Origin: Clostridia bacterium
GTDB taxonomy: Bacteria > Bacillota_A > Clostridia > UMGS1810
NCBI GenBank assembly: GCA_017437345.1
Contig: JAFSBJ010000151.1
Coordinates: forward strand, 1-17,329
Reading direction: 5' to 3'
Length of the DNA: 17,329 nt
Every line of letters begins with the position of its first letter. The first letter of the stretch is position 1. Below, one piece after another: positions 5,907-12,799 of the stretch. The position numbers and the translations under genes were made by a program. Under the pieces are notes generated by a model, which worked only from the letters and a program-made list of their open reading frames with translations, was not told where the DNA came from and ran no database searches.

Positions 5907-7856
5907 GTGACATATCTGACAACAAGTGAGGTTGCAGAGCTTGCAGGATGTGGTATAGCTACAGTTAAACGAAAAGCTTTATCCGGGAAACTGATTGCTA
6001 TTGAAGAAATGTGTGAAAATAATAGAAAACAGTATTTATTTCCTGTTGATTCACTTCCGCAAGGTATAAAAAACAAATATTATACCCGTCTTAAAGCTGA
6101 AACATCTTCCTTAGCTCCTGCTCCGGCGAAGAAAATGGAAGAATTCAGCGAAAAAGAAAGAGAGCAAATCAAGTTATGGGTTGATATTTTGGAACGGTGG
6201 CAAAGCTCAAGAAATTGTTGGAGCGGTAACAAGGCAGAAGCGGATGCGCACTTTATAAGCATGATTAAGCTTGAAAAAGGTGAATTTTTTGCAATAAGCT
6301 TAAAGACCTTATACCGAAAATGGGAGGCTTACAAAAACGGTGATTTGGAAGGTCTTACCGAAAGAAGAGGCGGAAGCAACAAAGGGAAAAGTTCTATTCC
6401 CGGAGAGGTTTGGGATTATTTTGTTTTTCTCTATCTGGATGAAAGGCAGCTTCCTAAAAAGCAATGTTATGAATTAGCTCTTGAGTGGGCGAAAGAAAAC
6501 TGCCCGGAACATGTTCCCGATATGCCAAGCTACATCACTTTTTTAAGACGGATTGAAAAAGAGATTCCAAAGGCAGTTGATATTGCCGGGCGATTTGGAG
6601 ACAAGGCATGTGCTGACCGTGCAGCTCCATACATAACAAGAATATATGACACTCTGATGCCGAATGACTACTGGATAGCTGATAACCACACGCTTGATGT
6701 TATATCAAAATATGATGGCAGCGAAACAACGCACCGTTTGCATCTGACAGCGTTTATTGATGCCAGAAGCGGTGTGATGGTTGGATGGAATCTGACGGAC
6801 AATCCCTGCAGTGCAAGCACGATACTTGCTTTAAGAAAGGCAATACTCAGATTTGGTATTCCGAAAAAGGTATATTTTGATAACGGATCCGAATTTTTGA
6901 CTCACGACATTGCCGGCAGAGGACACCGAAAGAGAAAAAGCCAGGAAGGACTTATTGAGCCTCCGCCGATATTTGTGCGGCTTGGAATTGAAATGACAAA
7001 TGCCATAGTTAAAAATGCGAAGGCAAAACCGATTGAGAGAACTTTCAGCACATTTAAAGGCACAATAAGCAGGCTCTTTGAAACCTTTTGCGGAGGTAAT
7101 GTTCTGGAACGCCCGGAAAACCTTAAGCTTACACTAAAAAATGGCAAAATACCAACAGACAGCAGTTTGAGTACTCAGATTGATGAACTTATTGACGGAG
7201 TTTACAATGTGGGAGCATATGGCGGCCAGGTTGCAAAGGACAGAGGAAAAAGAAGAATTGATGTGTGGAATGAATACATAGAAGCCATCAGAAAGCCTAA
7301 AAATGAGGATGATTTGAACTTAATGCTAATGAGAAGCACTCGTGTTCAGACCGTTAAAAGAAACGGTGTATGCCTTAATATTTCGGGTGAGAAGCTTGAG
7401 TATTGGGATGAAAACACATGGAAGCTCCTGGGCGAAAAAGTGTATGTAAGATATGATCCCGAAAATCTTAACGAGGTCAGAATTTATGAGGCAGAGACAG
7501 ACAAGTTTATTTGTGTGCTTCCGCTTAGCCTGGAAACATCTATTCTCTTCGATGCAGACAACAGTGATGTTGCTCTGGCACAGCAGAAGGTAAGAAAAGC
7601 ACACAAGGCTATCAAGGCAAGCCTTAAGGAATATAAAACAAAGCTTCCTGCAGCACAAAGAATTGATATGCTTGATATGCAGCTCAGGAAAGCTCACAGC
7701 GGAAAAGCAGAGTTTTATATTAAAGAGCCTGCAGTTGTGGTTCCTGTTCTCTCCGGCGAAGATACAGAAAGACAGCTCAAAGCGGTTGGCGGAGAAAGCA
7801 GTGCAGTTGTAATTGATATTAATAAAATGAACAGAAATGCTCAAAAGAGGAGGTAA
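5907..7856 (+). CDS. MuA-type DDE transposase
   Basis: The 649-aa product carries out the strand cutting and joining of replicative transposition and integration. Residues 3-40 are a MerR/excisionase-type winged HTH (LTTSEVAELAGCGIATVKRK) as in MuA domain I. Residues about 80-245 are further DNA-binding helices. The RNase H-like rve core has its likely acidic triad at D259 (WIADNHTLDV), D325 (VYFDNGSE) and E377 (KPIERTF), spaced 66 and 52 residues apart, as expected for MuA. Residues about 465-560 are the Mu-type C-terminal beta barrel, followed by a helical region that could contact the ATPase. The start is GTG 5907 behind AGGAAG. Length matches MuA (about 660 aa). It is followed 5 bases later by the MuB-type gene. 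Confidence 0.95.
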   Translation: MTYLTTSEVAELAGCGIATVKRKALSGKLIAIEEMCENNRKQYLFPVDSLPQGIKNKYYTRLKAETSSLAPAPAKKMEEFSEKEREQIKLWVDILERWQSSRNCWSGNKAEADAHFISMIKLEKGEFFAISLKTLYRKWEAYKNGDLEGLTERRGGSNKGKSSIPGEVWDYFVFLYLDERQLPKKQCYELALEWAKENCPEHVPDMPSYITFLRRIEKEIPKAVDIAGRFGDKACADRAAPYITRIYDTLMPNDYWIADNHTLDVISKYDGSETTHRLHLTAFIDARSGVMVGWNLTDNPCSASTILALRKAILRFGIPKKVYFDNGSEFLTHDIAGRGHRKRKSQEGLIEPPPIFVRLGIEMTNAIVKNAKAKPIERTFSTFKGTISRLFETFCGGNVLERPENLKLTLKNGKIPTDSSLSTQIDELIDGVYNVGAYGGQVAKDRGKRRIDVWNEYIEAIRKPKNEDDLNLMLMRSTRVQTVKRNGVCLNISGEKLEYWDENTWKLLGEKVYVRYDPENLNEVRIYEAETDKFICVLPLSLETSILFDADNSDVALAQQKVRKAHKAIKASLKEYKTKLPAAQRIDMLDMQLRKAHSGKAEFYIKEPAVVVPVLSGEDTERQLKAVGGESSAVVIDINKMNRNAQKRR

Positions 7857-7861
7857 ATATA

Positions 7862-8788
7862 ATGGGTAAATACAGTAATGAACAGAAAAAAGAAATATTA
7901 AGAAAGCTTGATAATCTTGCTGAAGAACTGGGAAGTATGAGTAAGACAACTGAATTTACGGGGGTATCGTCTTCTGTTATATCATCACTCAAAAGCGGTA
8001 AATACAAAGGTGATGAAGATGGTATGTACGAAAAGATTGAGGCATATTTCGAAGCAAGAGAAAATGCTGAGATGGTTGGAATTGATTCGGAAAACTATGT
8101 GCCAACATCTATTAGCGAAAATGTGTATGCCAATATCAAAAACTGTCAGCTCAAGGGCGGTCTTGCAGTAGCTTGTGGTGATGCAGGTGTGGGTAAAACA
8201 AAAGCGGCACAGAAATTTGCCGGAGATAATCCGAACCATTGTATTTTAATTACTGCAAATCCCTGTGTAAAAGGTATAAAAAGTATTTTAAAATGTCTTT
8301 GTGAAAAGCTTTCCATAAGTGAAAAATCCATTGATGAAATGTGGTTTGCTATTGCCGGCAAGCTCAGAGACAAGATGGTAATTGTTATTGATGAAGCACA
8401 GCACTTACCTATTAAAACCATTGAGGCCTTAAGAGCTTTCTCTGATTACTTCAACGATAAGGGGCAGACACTTGGAATTATATTTGTTGGAAACAATGAA
8501 ACGGTTCATAATTTCAGAGGCGGAAAAAGAGCTGATTTTGCGCAGATTATAAACCGTACCAAGCAGAACCGACAGTATTATACAACTCAAATCACAAAGA
8601 AAGATGTTGAAAAGCTGTTCCCGGTGTTTGTGGGCAGAGAAAAAGAAATTGATTTTCTTCATGCCATAGCTCAGAGCAAGCAGGCTCTCAGAGGGGCAAG
8701 TAATTTATATGGCCAGGCAAGAGACAACGGAAATATTACATACGAAGGTCTTGTTGCTATGGCGAAGCATATGGAAATGGAGATATAA
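7862..8788 (+). CDS. MuB-type AAA+ ATPase, transposition target activator
   Basis: MuB-type proteins bind target DNA with ATP, activate the transposase and give target immunity. The 308-aa product has an N-terminal HTH region (residues about 5-65), Walker A GDAGVGKT at 106-113, Walker B VIVIDEAQ at 173-180, and a sensor-like IIFVGNNE at 207-213. The remainder is a helical C-terminal lid. The length is close to MuB (312 aa). GAGGAGG precedes the ATG by a few bases. The pairing with the upstream transposase is the hallmark of Mu-like elements. Confidence 0.93.
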   Translation: MGKYSNEQKKEILRKLDNLAEELGSMSKTTEFTGVSSSVISSLKSGKYKGDEDGMYEKIEAYFEARENAEMVGIDSENYVPTSISENVYANIKNCQLKGGLAVACGDAGVGKTKAAQKFAGDNPNHCILITANPCVKGIKSILKCLCEKLSISEKSIDEMWFAIAGKLRDKMVIVIDEAQHLPIKTIEALRAFSDYFNDKGQTLGIIFVGNNETVHNFRGGKRADFAQIINRTKQNRQYYTTQITKKDVEKLFPVFVGREKEIDFLHAIAQSKQALRGASNLYGQARDNGNITYEGLVAMAKHMEMEI

Positions 8789-8841
8789 CACCTCATCCGT
8801 CTCAGCTACGCTGAGCCACCTTCCCCTCAAAGGGGAAGGCT
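8789..8841. repeat. Double-hairpin intergenic repeat, copy 2
   Basis: Hairpin one is CTCAGC-TAC-GCTGAG (8801-8815). Hairpin two is a perfect 9-bp stem CCTTCCCCT with AGGGGAAGG (8819-8827 and 8831-8839, loop CAA). It starts at the stop of the ATPase gene. No T-tract follows, so it need not terminate the operon. Confidence 0.75.
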
Positions 8842-8898
8842 TACGGAATCTGTAAAAATATTACGAAAATAAGGAAAGTATTACGGAGGTAAAGAAAA

Positions 8899-9141
8899 AT
8901 GTACGAAATAAGCAGAAAAACTACAAAAACAGGAGCTCTTACTCTTACAAAAGAGATAAGACACAAAATGGGTATTAAGCCGGGGCAGGTTGTTGATGTT
9001 ACGGTGAATGATGATTTAAGTGTAACAATCAGAAAGCATACTGCTTCCTGCCATGTATGCGGAAGTATTGAAAATGTAAAGAATTTCAAAAACTTTGAAA
9101 TTTGTGAGAGCTGCAGGAAGGAGATGTCTATAGATGGATAA
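8899..9141 (+). CDS. AbrB/SpoVT-type regulator fused to a zinc ribbon
   Basis: Residues 1-46 match the AbrB/MazE swapped-hairpin DNA-binding domain (KTGALTLTKEIRHKMGIKPG, then DVTVNDDLSVTIRK). Residues 51-72 form a zinc knuckle with C51, C54, C69 and C72 (CHVCG and CESC). The 80-aa protein is probably a dimeric DNA-binding regulator, perhaps switching between lytic and lysogenic expression. A ribosome site ACGGAGG lies about 10 bases before the ATG. The 8-base overlap with the next gene couples the two. It has no counterpart in Mu itself. Confidence 0.85.
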   Translation: MYEISRKTTKTGALTLTKEIRHKMGIKPGQVVDVTVNDDLSVTIRKHTASCHVCGSIENVKNFKNFEICESCRKEMSIDG

Positions 9142-9805
9142 AGAAAAACTTGCCACAATAAAAGATGATGCCGAAATTATGGCGAAGGTAAATAAACTCT
9201 GCCGGATTAAGCAGCAGATTGATGAGCTGAAAAAAGAAGCAGAAGAAATAGAAGGATATTTCCTAACTCTGGCAGAGGATGCTCTGGCAGACACTAAAGT
9301 AAAGTCAGTTAAATATCCGGGAGCTGCAGGAAATCTTATTAATGCTTCTTTTACAACCACAACAAAGGTTATGTATCCAACCGTATTAAAAGAGCTTCTG
9401 GGTGATGCATATAAAGATGTTGTCAAAGAAGAAACTACATACAAGCTCACAGAACCGGGGAAAAGGATGCTTGCCGGAATTTACCTGAGACAATATACTC
9501 AGACTACCGTGCAGAAGATTATCAATGAAATTACTGATGATTTCGACAAAAGAAAAGCACTTATGAAAAAATGCCGGGGCATAAAATTTGATACCGATAA
9601 AAAAGCACTTATGGCAATTGCAGGGTTATCTGAAGAAGATGCCGAACACTACGCATATTTTATTTCTGAGGCTGCCTGTTGGGAACAGTTTGCAAAGCTT
9701 ATAAGCATAAGCAAGTACAAAGATAACATTGAGCTTGCCATCGAAAAAATAGATGCTGCAGTTGTGGCAACCGAAACACCAAAGGTTGAAGTGTGCTATG
9801 AGTGA
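9134..9805 (+). CDS. Unknown 223-aa early protein in the Mu Gam position
   Basis: AAGGAG precedes the ATG at 9134. The N-terminal 45 residues form a Lys/Glu-rich coiled coil (CRIKQQIDELKKEAEEIEGYF), followed by a mixed alpha/beta part and a helical C-terminus. The place between the MuB-type ATPase and GemA is where Mu encodes Gam, which protects linear DNA ends. The coiled-coil start would fit, but I cannot see the Gam family pattern and do not assign it. The stop overlaps the next start. Confidence 0.85.
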   Translation: MDKEKLATIKDDAEIMAKVNKLCRIKQQIDELKKEAEEIEGYFLTLAEDALADTKVKSVKYPGAAGNLINASFTTTTKVMYPTVLKELLGDAYKDVVKEETTYKLTEPGKRMLAGIYLRQYTQTTVQKIINEITDDFDKRKALMKKCRGIKFDTDKKALMAIAGLSEEDAEHYAYFISEAACWEQFAKLISISKYKDNIELAIEKIDAAVVATETPKVEVCYE

Positions 9806-10217
9806 TTATGTGAAAGCGATATATGCTTTAGCTAATAAGCTTGGCTTATGTGATAAGATGTCTCCCAAAGAGGATGAGCTTCACGCCATAGTGTATAGAG
9901 TAAGCGGAAAAGACAGTGTGAAAAAGCTTACCAATGCAGAGTCAAAAAATGTGCTCCGGGAGCTTGACAAGCTCCGGACAGATAAAATATCAAAGGCACA
10001 ACACAAAAAAGCCTGGGCGCTATTTTATCAACTCAAGGAGTTATCTCCCGGAACTGCTGCAGACGGTGAAAGGATGGCAGGAATAGTTTTGAAGGTATGC
10101 GGTAAAAAAGTGAAACCGCAAAAACCACTCCAATATCTTGACAGCTCTGAGGCTGAAAAGCTTATTGAAGAGATAAAAAGGTACATAAGGAGTGCGGAAA
10201 GAAAAAGCATGAGGTGA
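9798..10217 (+). CDS. gemA: GemA / Mu gp16-like regulatory protein (DUF1018)
   Basis: The 139-aa product shows the Gp16 family pattern: an N-terminal helical part (ALANKLGLCDKMSPKEDELH), the central SGKDSVKKLTNAESKNVLREL motif, and a second half starting SKAQHKKAWALFYQLKEL. In Mu, GemA modulates host gene expression and DNA supercoiling in the early phase. The start at ATG 9798, overlapping the previous stop by 8 bases, is preferred over a frame opening at 9753 inside the upstream gene. It lies directly before the Mor-type gene, as in Mu. Confidence 0.88.
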   Translation: MSDYVKAIYALANKLGLCDKMSPKEDELHAIVYRVSGKDSVKKLTNAESKNVLRELDKLRTDKISKAQHKKAWALFYQLKELSPGTAADGERMAGIVLKVCGKKVKPQKPLQYLDSSEAEKLIEEIKRYIRSAERKSMR

Positions 10218-10222
10218 TGGCA

Positions 10223-10549
10223 ATGCTTAAACCCGAAGATATTATTTTGGATGAGTTGCCGGAAGTGTATCAACATCTGGCGAAGCTTATAGGCATAGAA
10301 AATATGCTTAAGGTTGCCGAAGCTTTCGGAGGTGGCGAAAGCATATATTTTCCGAAGCTTGAAGCAATACACAGGCCTGCCAGAGATAAAAAGATAATAG
10401 CGGAATTTAACGGGTATAATTTTAAAAAATTAGCTAAAAAATACGGATTATCTGAAATCAGAATAAGGTCGATAGTTAAAGATGTTATCGACCTTGAGAG
10501 AAACAAACCTGGTCCCGGACAGCTTACTATATTTGATTTAATGAAATGA
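10223..10549 (+). CDS. mor: Mor-type middle transcription activator
   Basis: The 108-aa product has the Mor/C family layout: an N-terminal dimerisation part (residues about 10-52, VYQHLAKLIGIENMLKVAEA, then GGGESIYFPK) and a C-terminal HTH at about 65-90 (NFKKLAKKYGLSEIRIRSIV). Mor-type dimers bind a short dyad just upstream of promoters lacking a -35 and recruit RNA polymerase. The start at ATG 10223 has GAGGTG 6 bases upstream; GTG 10214 and ATG 10217 are alternatives. It is the last gene of the early operon and lies immediately before the likely target promoter. Confidence 0.92.
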   Translation: MLKPEDIILDELPEVYQHLAKLIGIENMLKVAEAFGGGESIYFPKLEAIHRPARDKKIIAEFNGYNFKKLAKKYGLSEIRIRSIVKDVIDLERNKPGPGQLTIFDLMK

Positions 10550-10552
10550 TTT

Positions 10553-10598
10553 AAAAGAGTTTTGAAATCGTTTAATTACGGTTTTAAAACTCTTTTTT
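10553..10598 (+). terminator. Strong terminator of the early operon
   Basis: An 18-bp stem (10553-10570 with 10579-10596, two wobbles) with an 8-base loop ends in TTTTTT. It separates the Mor-type gene from the middle promoter. Confidence 0.85.
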
Positions 10599-10601
10599 CG
10601 C

Positions 10602-10643
10602 GTTTCACAAAAACATTTTACTATTTTAGTTTATATATATAAT
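10602..10643 (+). promoter_or_regulatory. Middle promoter, probably Mor-dependent
   Basis: TATAAT (10638-10643) in an extended TA run has no -35: the hexamer 17 bp upstream is ATTTTA. A small dyad GTTT-N5-AAAC (10602-10614) would sit at about -48 to -36 from a start near 10650, where Mor binds in Mu. The dyad arms are only 4 bp, so this match is suggestive. Confidence 0.6.
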
Positions 10644-10682
10644 GGTAAGATTAAGGCAAGAAATACGGAAGGAGCTTTGAAT

Positions 10683-11036
10683 ATGGCAAGCAATATTATG
10701 GAGGGTGTAATAACATCAGTTATATGTTTGGGTATTACTACATTGGTGGGTGTTATTGGATATTTTCTTAAGCAGACAATGGGAAGAATGGCGGCAGCCG
10801 AAAAAGAGATAAAAGAAATAAGGCAGACCTATGAACCTGTTAAATCACATGAAAAGGATATGGAAAAAATCAACGAAAAGCTGGAATCAATAGATTTGGA
10901 AGTAAAGGGCTTCAAAAATGTTTTTCTTGAAAAAGAAGATTTTATCCGAAGCATGGCTGAAATAAATCACAAATTTGACCGAATGGATGATAAGCTCGAC
11001 AGACTTATTTCCCTGATGAATAAGGAGGCAAAATAA
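10683..11036 (+). CDS. DUF2730-like membrane/coiled-coil protein (Mu gp25 position)
   Basis: A GGAGC site precedes ATG 10683; an in-frame TTG at 10677 is rejected. The 117-aa product has an N-terminal transmembrane helix (residues about 5-28, MEGVITSVICLGITTLVGVI) and then a long coiled coil (about 35-115). This is the layout of DUF2730 proteins, which in Mu-like phages lie just before the small terminase. The role is not established. It is the first gene of the middle transcript. Confidence 0.8.
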   Translation: MASNIMEGVITSVICLGITTLVGVIGYFLKQTMGRMAAAEKEIKEIRQTYEPVKSHEKDMEKINEKLESIDLEVKGFKNVFLEKEDFIRSMAEINHKFDRMDDKLDRLISLMNKEAK

Positions 11037-11369
11037 ATGGATAAGGAAACACTTTTACAGAAAGCATCTTCGGCATCATTCAAAAAAACAAACGGATTGG
11101 TGCTAAGAACAATAAATATCTTAAGAGAAAGGTACAACAAACTTGATGTTGTGCAGGATGTTCTTGAAGACTCCGGAACGGACATTAGTTCCTTTATTGA
11201 TTCGGTGAACTTCCTGAGCATGGAAGGATACATTCAGCTCCGCAAAATAGACGGACATGAAATTGCAGATATTGCAGATACCTCATACAAGGATTTGGAG
11301 GCTAAGGTAACCGGCAAGGGCGTGAGACTTCTTGCAGGCAATATAATTGACGGAATGATTGAGGTGTAG
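11037..11369 (+). CDS. Mu gp26-position protein, winged-helix-like
   Basis: AAGGAGG precedes the ATG, which follows the previous stop directly. The 110-aa product reads as a helical, winged-helix-like domain (NGLVLRTINILRERYNKLDV, then FIDSVNFLSMEGYIQLRKI, ending TGKGVRLLAGNIIDGMI). The spacing between the DUF2730-like gene and the small terminase is that of Mu gp26. The family function is unknown; a DNA-binding role in packaging or regulation would fit the fold. Confidence 0.75.
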   Translation: MDKETLLQKASSASFKKTNGLVLRTINILRERYNKLDVVQDVLEDSGTDISSFIDSVNFLSMEGYIQLRKIDGHEIADIADTSYKDLEAKVTGKGVRLLAGNIIDGMIEV

Positions 11370-11372
11370 GAT

Positions 11373-11927
11373 GTGAGTAAGAAAAACAGAAAATGCTCTA
11401 AAATAGACAGGATGCCCCTTAAGGTTAAGGACACTGTTGAACAGATGATGCTTAATCCTACAATCACATATCGTGAGATTGCAGAGTTTATCAGAAAAAA
11501 AGGATATGAGATTTCCCTTTCGTCAGTTCAGAGACACGCTGCCAATTTGAATGAATCAGCATCAACGCTAAGAATGGCACAGGAAAACTTCAGAGTGATA
11601 ATGGAAGAGATTGAAAAGTACCCTAACCTTGACACGACGGAGGGCATTATAAGACTACTCTCTAATCACACAATGGAAGCTATAAACAATCTTCCGGAGG
11701 AAAGATGGAAGGATTTAGATCCATTAAAGCTTATGAGAGAGGCAACAGCACTTACCAGAGCTGCAGCATACAAGTCGAAAATAGATGTTGATACACAATC
11801 AAGTCTGGATAAGGGATTTGAATATGTTAAGGATATGATATTTGAAACTATGCAGGCAGAAAACCCCAGACTATATGAACAGGTCAGCAGGTTTATTGCC
11901 AAGAAGCAGAAGGAGCTTTCAGAATGA
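11373..11927 (+). CDS. DUF3486-type small terminase subunit
   Basis: The 184-aa product begins with a basic segment and an HTH (SKIDRMPLKVKDTVEQMM, then ITYREIAEFIRKKGYEISLSSVQRHAANL), the pattern of DUF3486, which includes Mu gp27. Its C-terminal two thirds are helical, for oligomerisation. It would recognise packaging-site DNA and present it to the large subunit. The start is GTG 11373 behind GAGGTGTAGG. The stop overlaps the NusG-like start (ATGA). Confidence 0.85.
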   Translation: MSKKNRKCSKIDRMPLKVKDTVEQMMLNPTITYREIAEFIRKKGYEISLSSVQRHAANLNESASTLRMAQENFRVIMEEIEKYPNLDTTEGIIRLLSNHTMEAINNLPEERWKDLDPLKLMREATALTRAAAYKSKIDVDTQSSLDKGFEYVKDMIFETMQAENPRLYEQVSRFIAKKQKELSE

Positions 11928-12373
11928 TTTGGATGTATGCAATTTGTGTGTGCGGCGGTGAGGAATCAAATGTTTGTGCCGCTCTCAGAAAAGAAAATAT
12001 AAAATGCCATTTGCCCCGGACAACGATAGCTGAAAGAAAAGGCGGAGCATGGCACAAAAAAGAAAAGCTTTTAATTCCGGGATATGTTTTCATTGAAAGC
12101 ATTTTAACACCGGAAATTTATTACAAGGTAAAGGAAATGGCTCATGTCAGAGGATGGGTAGGAAAAGGACAGCCTTCACCCATGACGAGCGAAGATGCAG
12201 AATTTATTCTGCAGATGGCAAATAACGGTGAGGCAATACCAATGCTTACATTTGATTCACCGTATCTTAAAAAAGCAATTATCAGAAGTGTTGACAAAAG
12301 GCACTTCAGAATTAAAGCAACAATTATGGTGATGGGAAAAACTCATACTGTGACTTTTGGTTATTTAGGCTGA
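11924..12373 (+). CDS. Phage NusG paralog, candidate late antiterminator (LoaP/RfaH-like)
   Basis: The 149-aa product has a NusG N-terminal (NGN) domain at residues about 3-85 (MYAICVCGGEESNVCAALRK, then KKEKLLIPGYVFIES, then MAHVRGWVG), which binds RNA polymerase at the clamp. A short C-terminal KOW-like part follows (KRHFRIKATIMVMGKTHTVTFG); it is divergent from housekeeping NusG. Specialised paralogs such as LoaP and RfaH make polymerase read through terminators in selected operons. Its place between the small and large terminase genes, just ahead of a 426-base structured non-coding region, suggests it controls late transcription. It is coupled to the preceding gene. Confidence 0.85.
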   Translation: MIWMYAICVCGGEESNVCAALRKENIKCHLPRTTIAERKGGAWHKKEKLLIPGYVFIESILTPEIYYKVKEMAHVRGWVGKGQPSPMTSEDAEFILQMANNGEAIPMLTFDSPYLKKAIIRSVDKRHFRIKATIMVMGKTHTVTFGYLG

Positions 12374-12441
12374 AAATCTTCTACAAGTTAATCCGGATTG
12401 ATTCGTCTCCGAAAAGACAGTGGAAGTACATAATTTTAAAA

Positions 12442-12474
12442 CGGATTTAAAATTTTTAAAAAGGAATAAATCCG
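12442..12474 (+). other. Stem-loop 1 of the late leader
   Basis: CGGATTTA (12442-12449) pairs perfectly with TAAATCCG (12467-12474) over a 17-base AT-rich loop. No T-tract follows. The same AATCCGGATT core also occurs as a palindrome at 12390-12399. Confidence 0.5.
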
Positions 12475-12498
12475 AATGGCGAAGCATGACTTTTTTTG

Positions 12499-12527
12499 TT
12501 TACTTCCGGCTGTGCATCGGAAGCAAA
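12499..12527 (+). other. Stem-loop 2 of the late leader
   Basis: Nine of ten bases pair between 12499-12508 and 12518-12527 (core CTTCCG/CGGAAG, 9-base loop). AAAAAG follows, not T, so this is not a plus-strand terminator. Confidence 0.5.
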
Positions 12528-12570
12528 AAGGGGTAAAAAATTACAGTTTTTAATAAAAATTCAAAAAATG

Positions 12571-12596
12571 CGGTGTCGGAATTGGTTCTGACACCG
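12571..12596 (+). terminator. Stem-loop 3, possible terminator
   Basis: CGGTGTCGGA (12571-12580) pairs with TCTGACACCG (12587-12596) over 10 bp with one G-U, and the loop is ATTGGT. Only TTTAAATTC follows, so termination would be weak by itself. It is the most stable hairpin of the region. Confidence 0.55.
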
Positions 12597-12610
12597 TTTA
12601 AATTCGTTAA

Positions 12611-12655
12611 AATGCCTTTAAAGTTTTTTTAAAAGATTTTATTGGCATTCTTTTT
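12611..12655 (+). terminator. Stem-loop 4, possible terminator with T-tract
   Basis: AATGCC (12611-12616) pairs with GGCATT (12644-12649) and is followed by CTTTTT. The interior is AT-only and can form an additional stem. It sits just upstream of the host-type repeat and the large terminase gene. Confidence 0.45.
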
Positions 12656-12727
12656 CGTTTGAAGAAAAAACAAGGCTTAAAATAGCGATTTTGAGGGTTG
12701 AGGGAATTAAAATCATCTACAAAATGA

Positions 12728-12780
12728 CAATCCCTCAGTCTTTGCTACGCAAATCCAGCTCCCTTTACACAAGGGAGCCT
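12728..12780. repeat. Double-hairpin intergenic repeat, copy 3
   Basis: Hairpin one is TTTGC-TAC-GCAAA (12741-12753). Hairpin two is an 8-bp stem of GCTCCCTT (12758-12765) with AAGGGAGC (12771-12778) and a 5-base loop. The leading CAATCCCTCAGTC matches copy 1 (CAACCCCTCAGTC). It ends 7 bases before the ribosome site of the large terminase gene. Confidence 0.75.
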
Positions 12781-12799
12781 AAAAAAAGGAGGTATAATC

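Larger units (their letters stand above)
12374..12727 (+). promoter_or_regulatory. Structured non-coding region before the late genes
   Basis: No gene is present between 12374 and 12799. I see four stem-loops in a row: 12442-12474 (8 bp, 17-base loop), 12499-12527 (9 of 10 bp), 12571-12596 (10 bp) and 12611-12649 (outer 6 bp plus T-tract). I find no convincing sigma-A promoter, so late genes are probably read from the middle transcript through these structures. A target for the adjacent NusG paralog is the obvious inference. Confidence 0.5.

Noticed and set aside
7326..7949. A 207-aa open frame antisense to the end of the transposase gene.
   Set aside because: No ribosome site or promoter, low-complexity Cys/Phe/Leu-rich translation; a shadow of the real coding frame.
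9134..9805. Assigning the 223-aa protein as Gam.
   Set aside because: Only position and a coiled-coil start support it; the Gam family pattern is not visible.
5826..12780. Reading the three double-hairpin repeats as a CRISPR array or as phage packaging sites.
   Set aside because: They are kilobases apart, not separated by short spacers, and each is a palindromic intergenic element without nearby cas genes.
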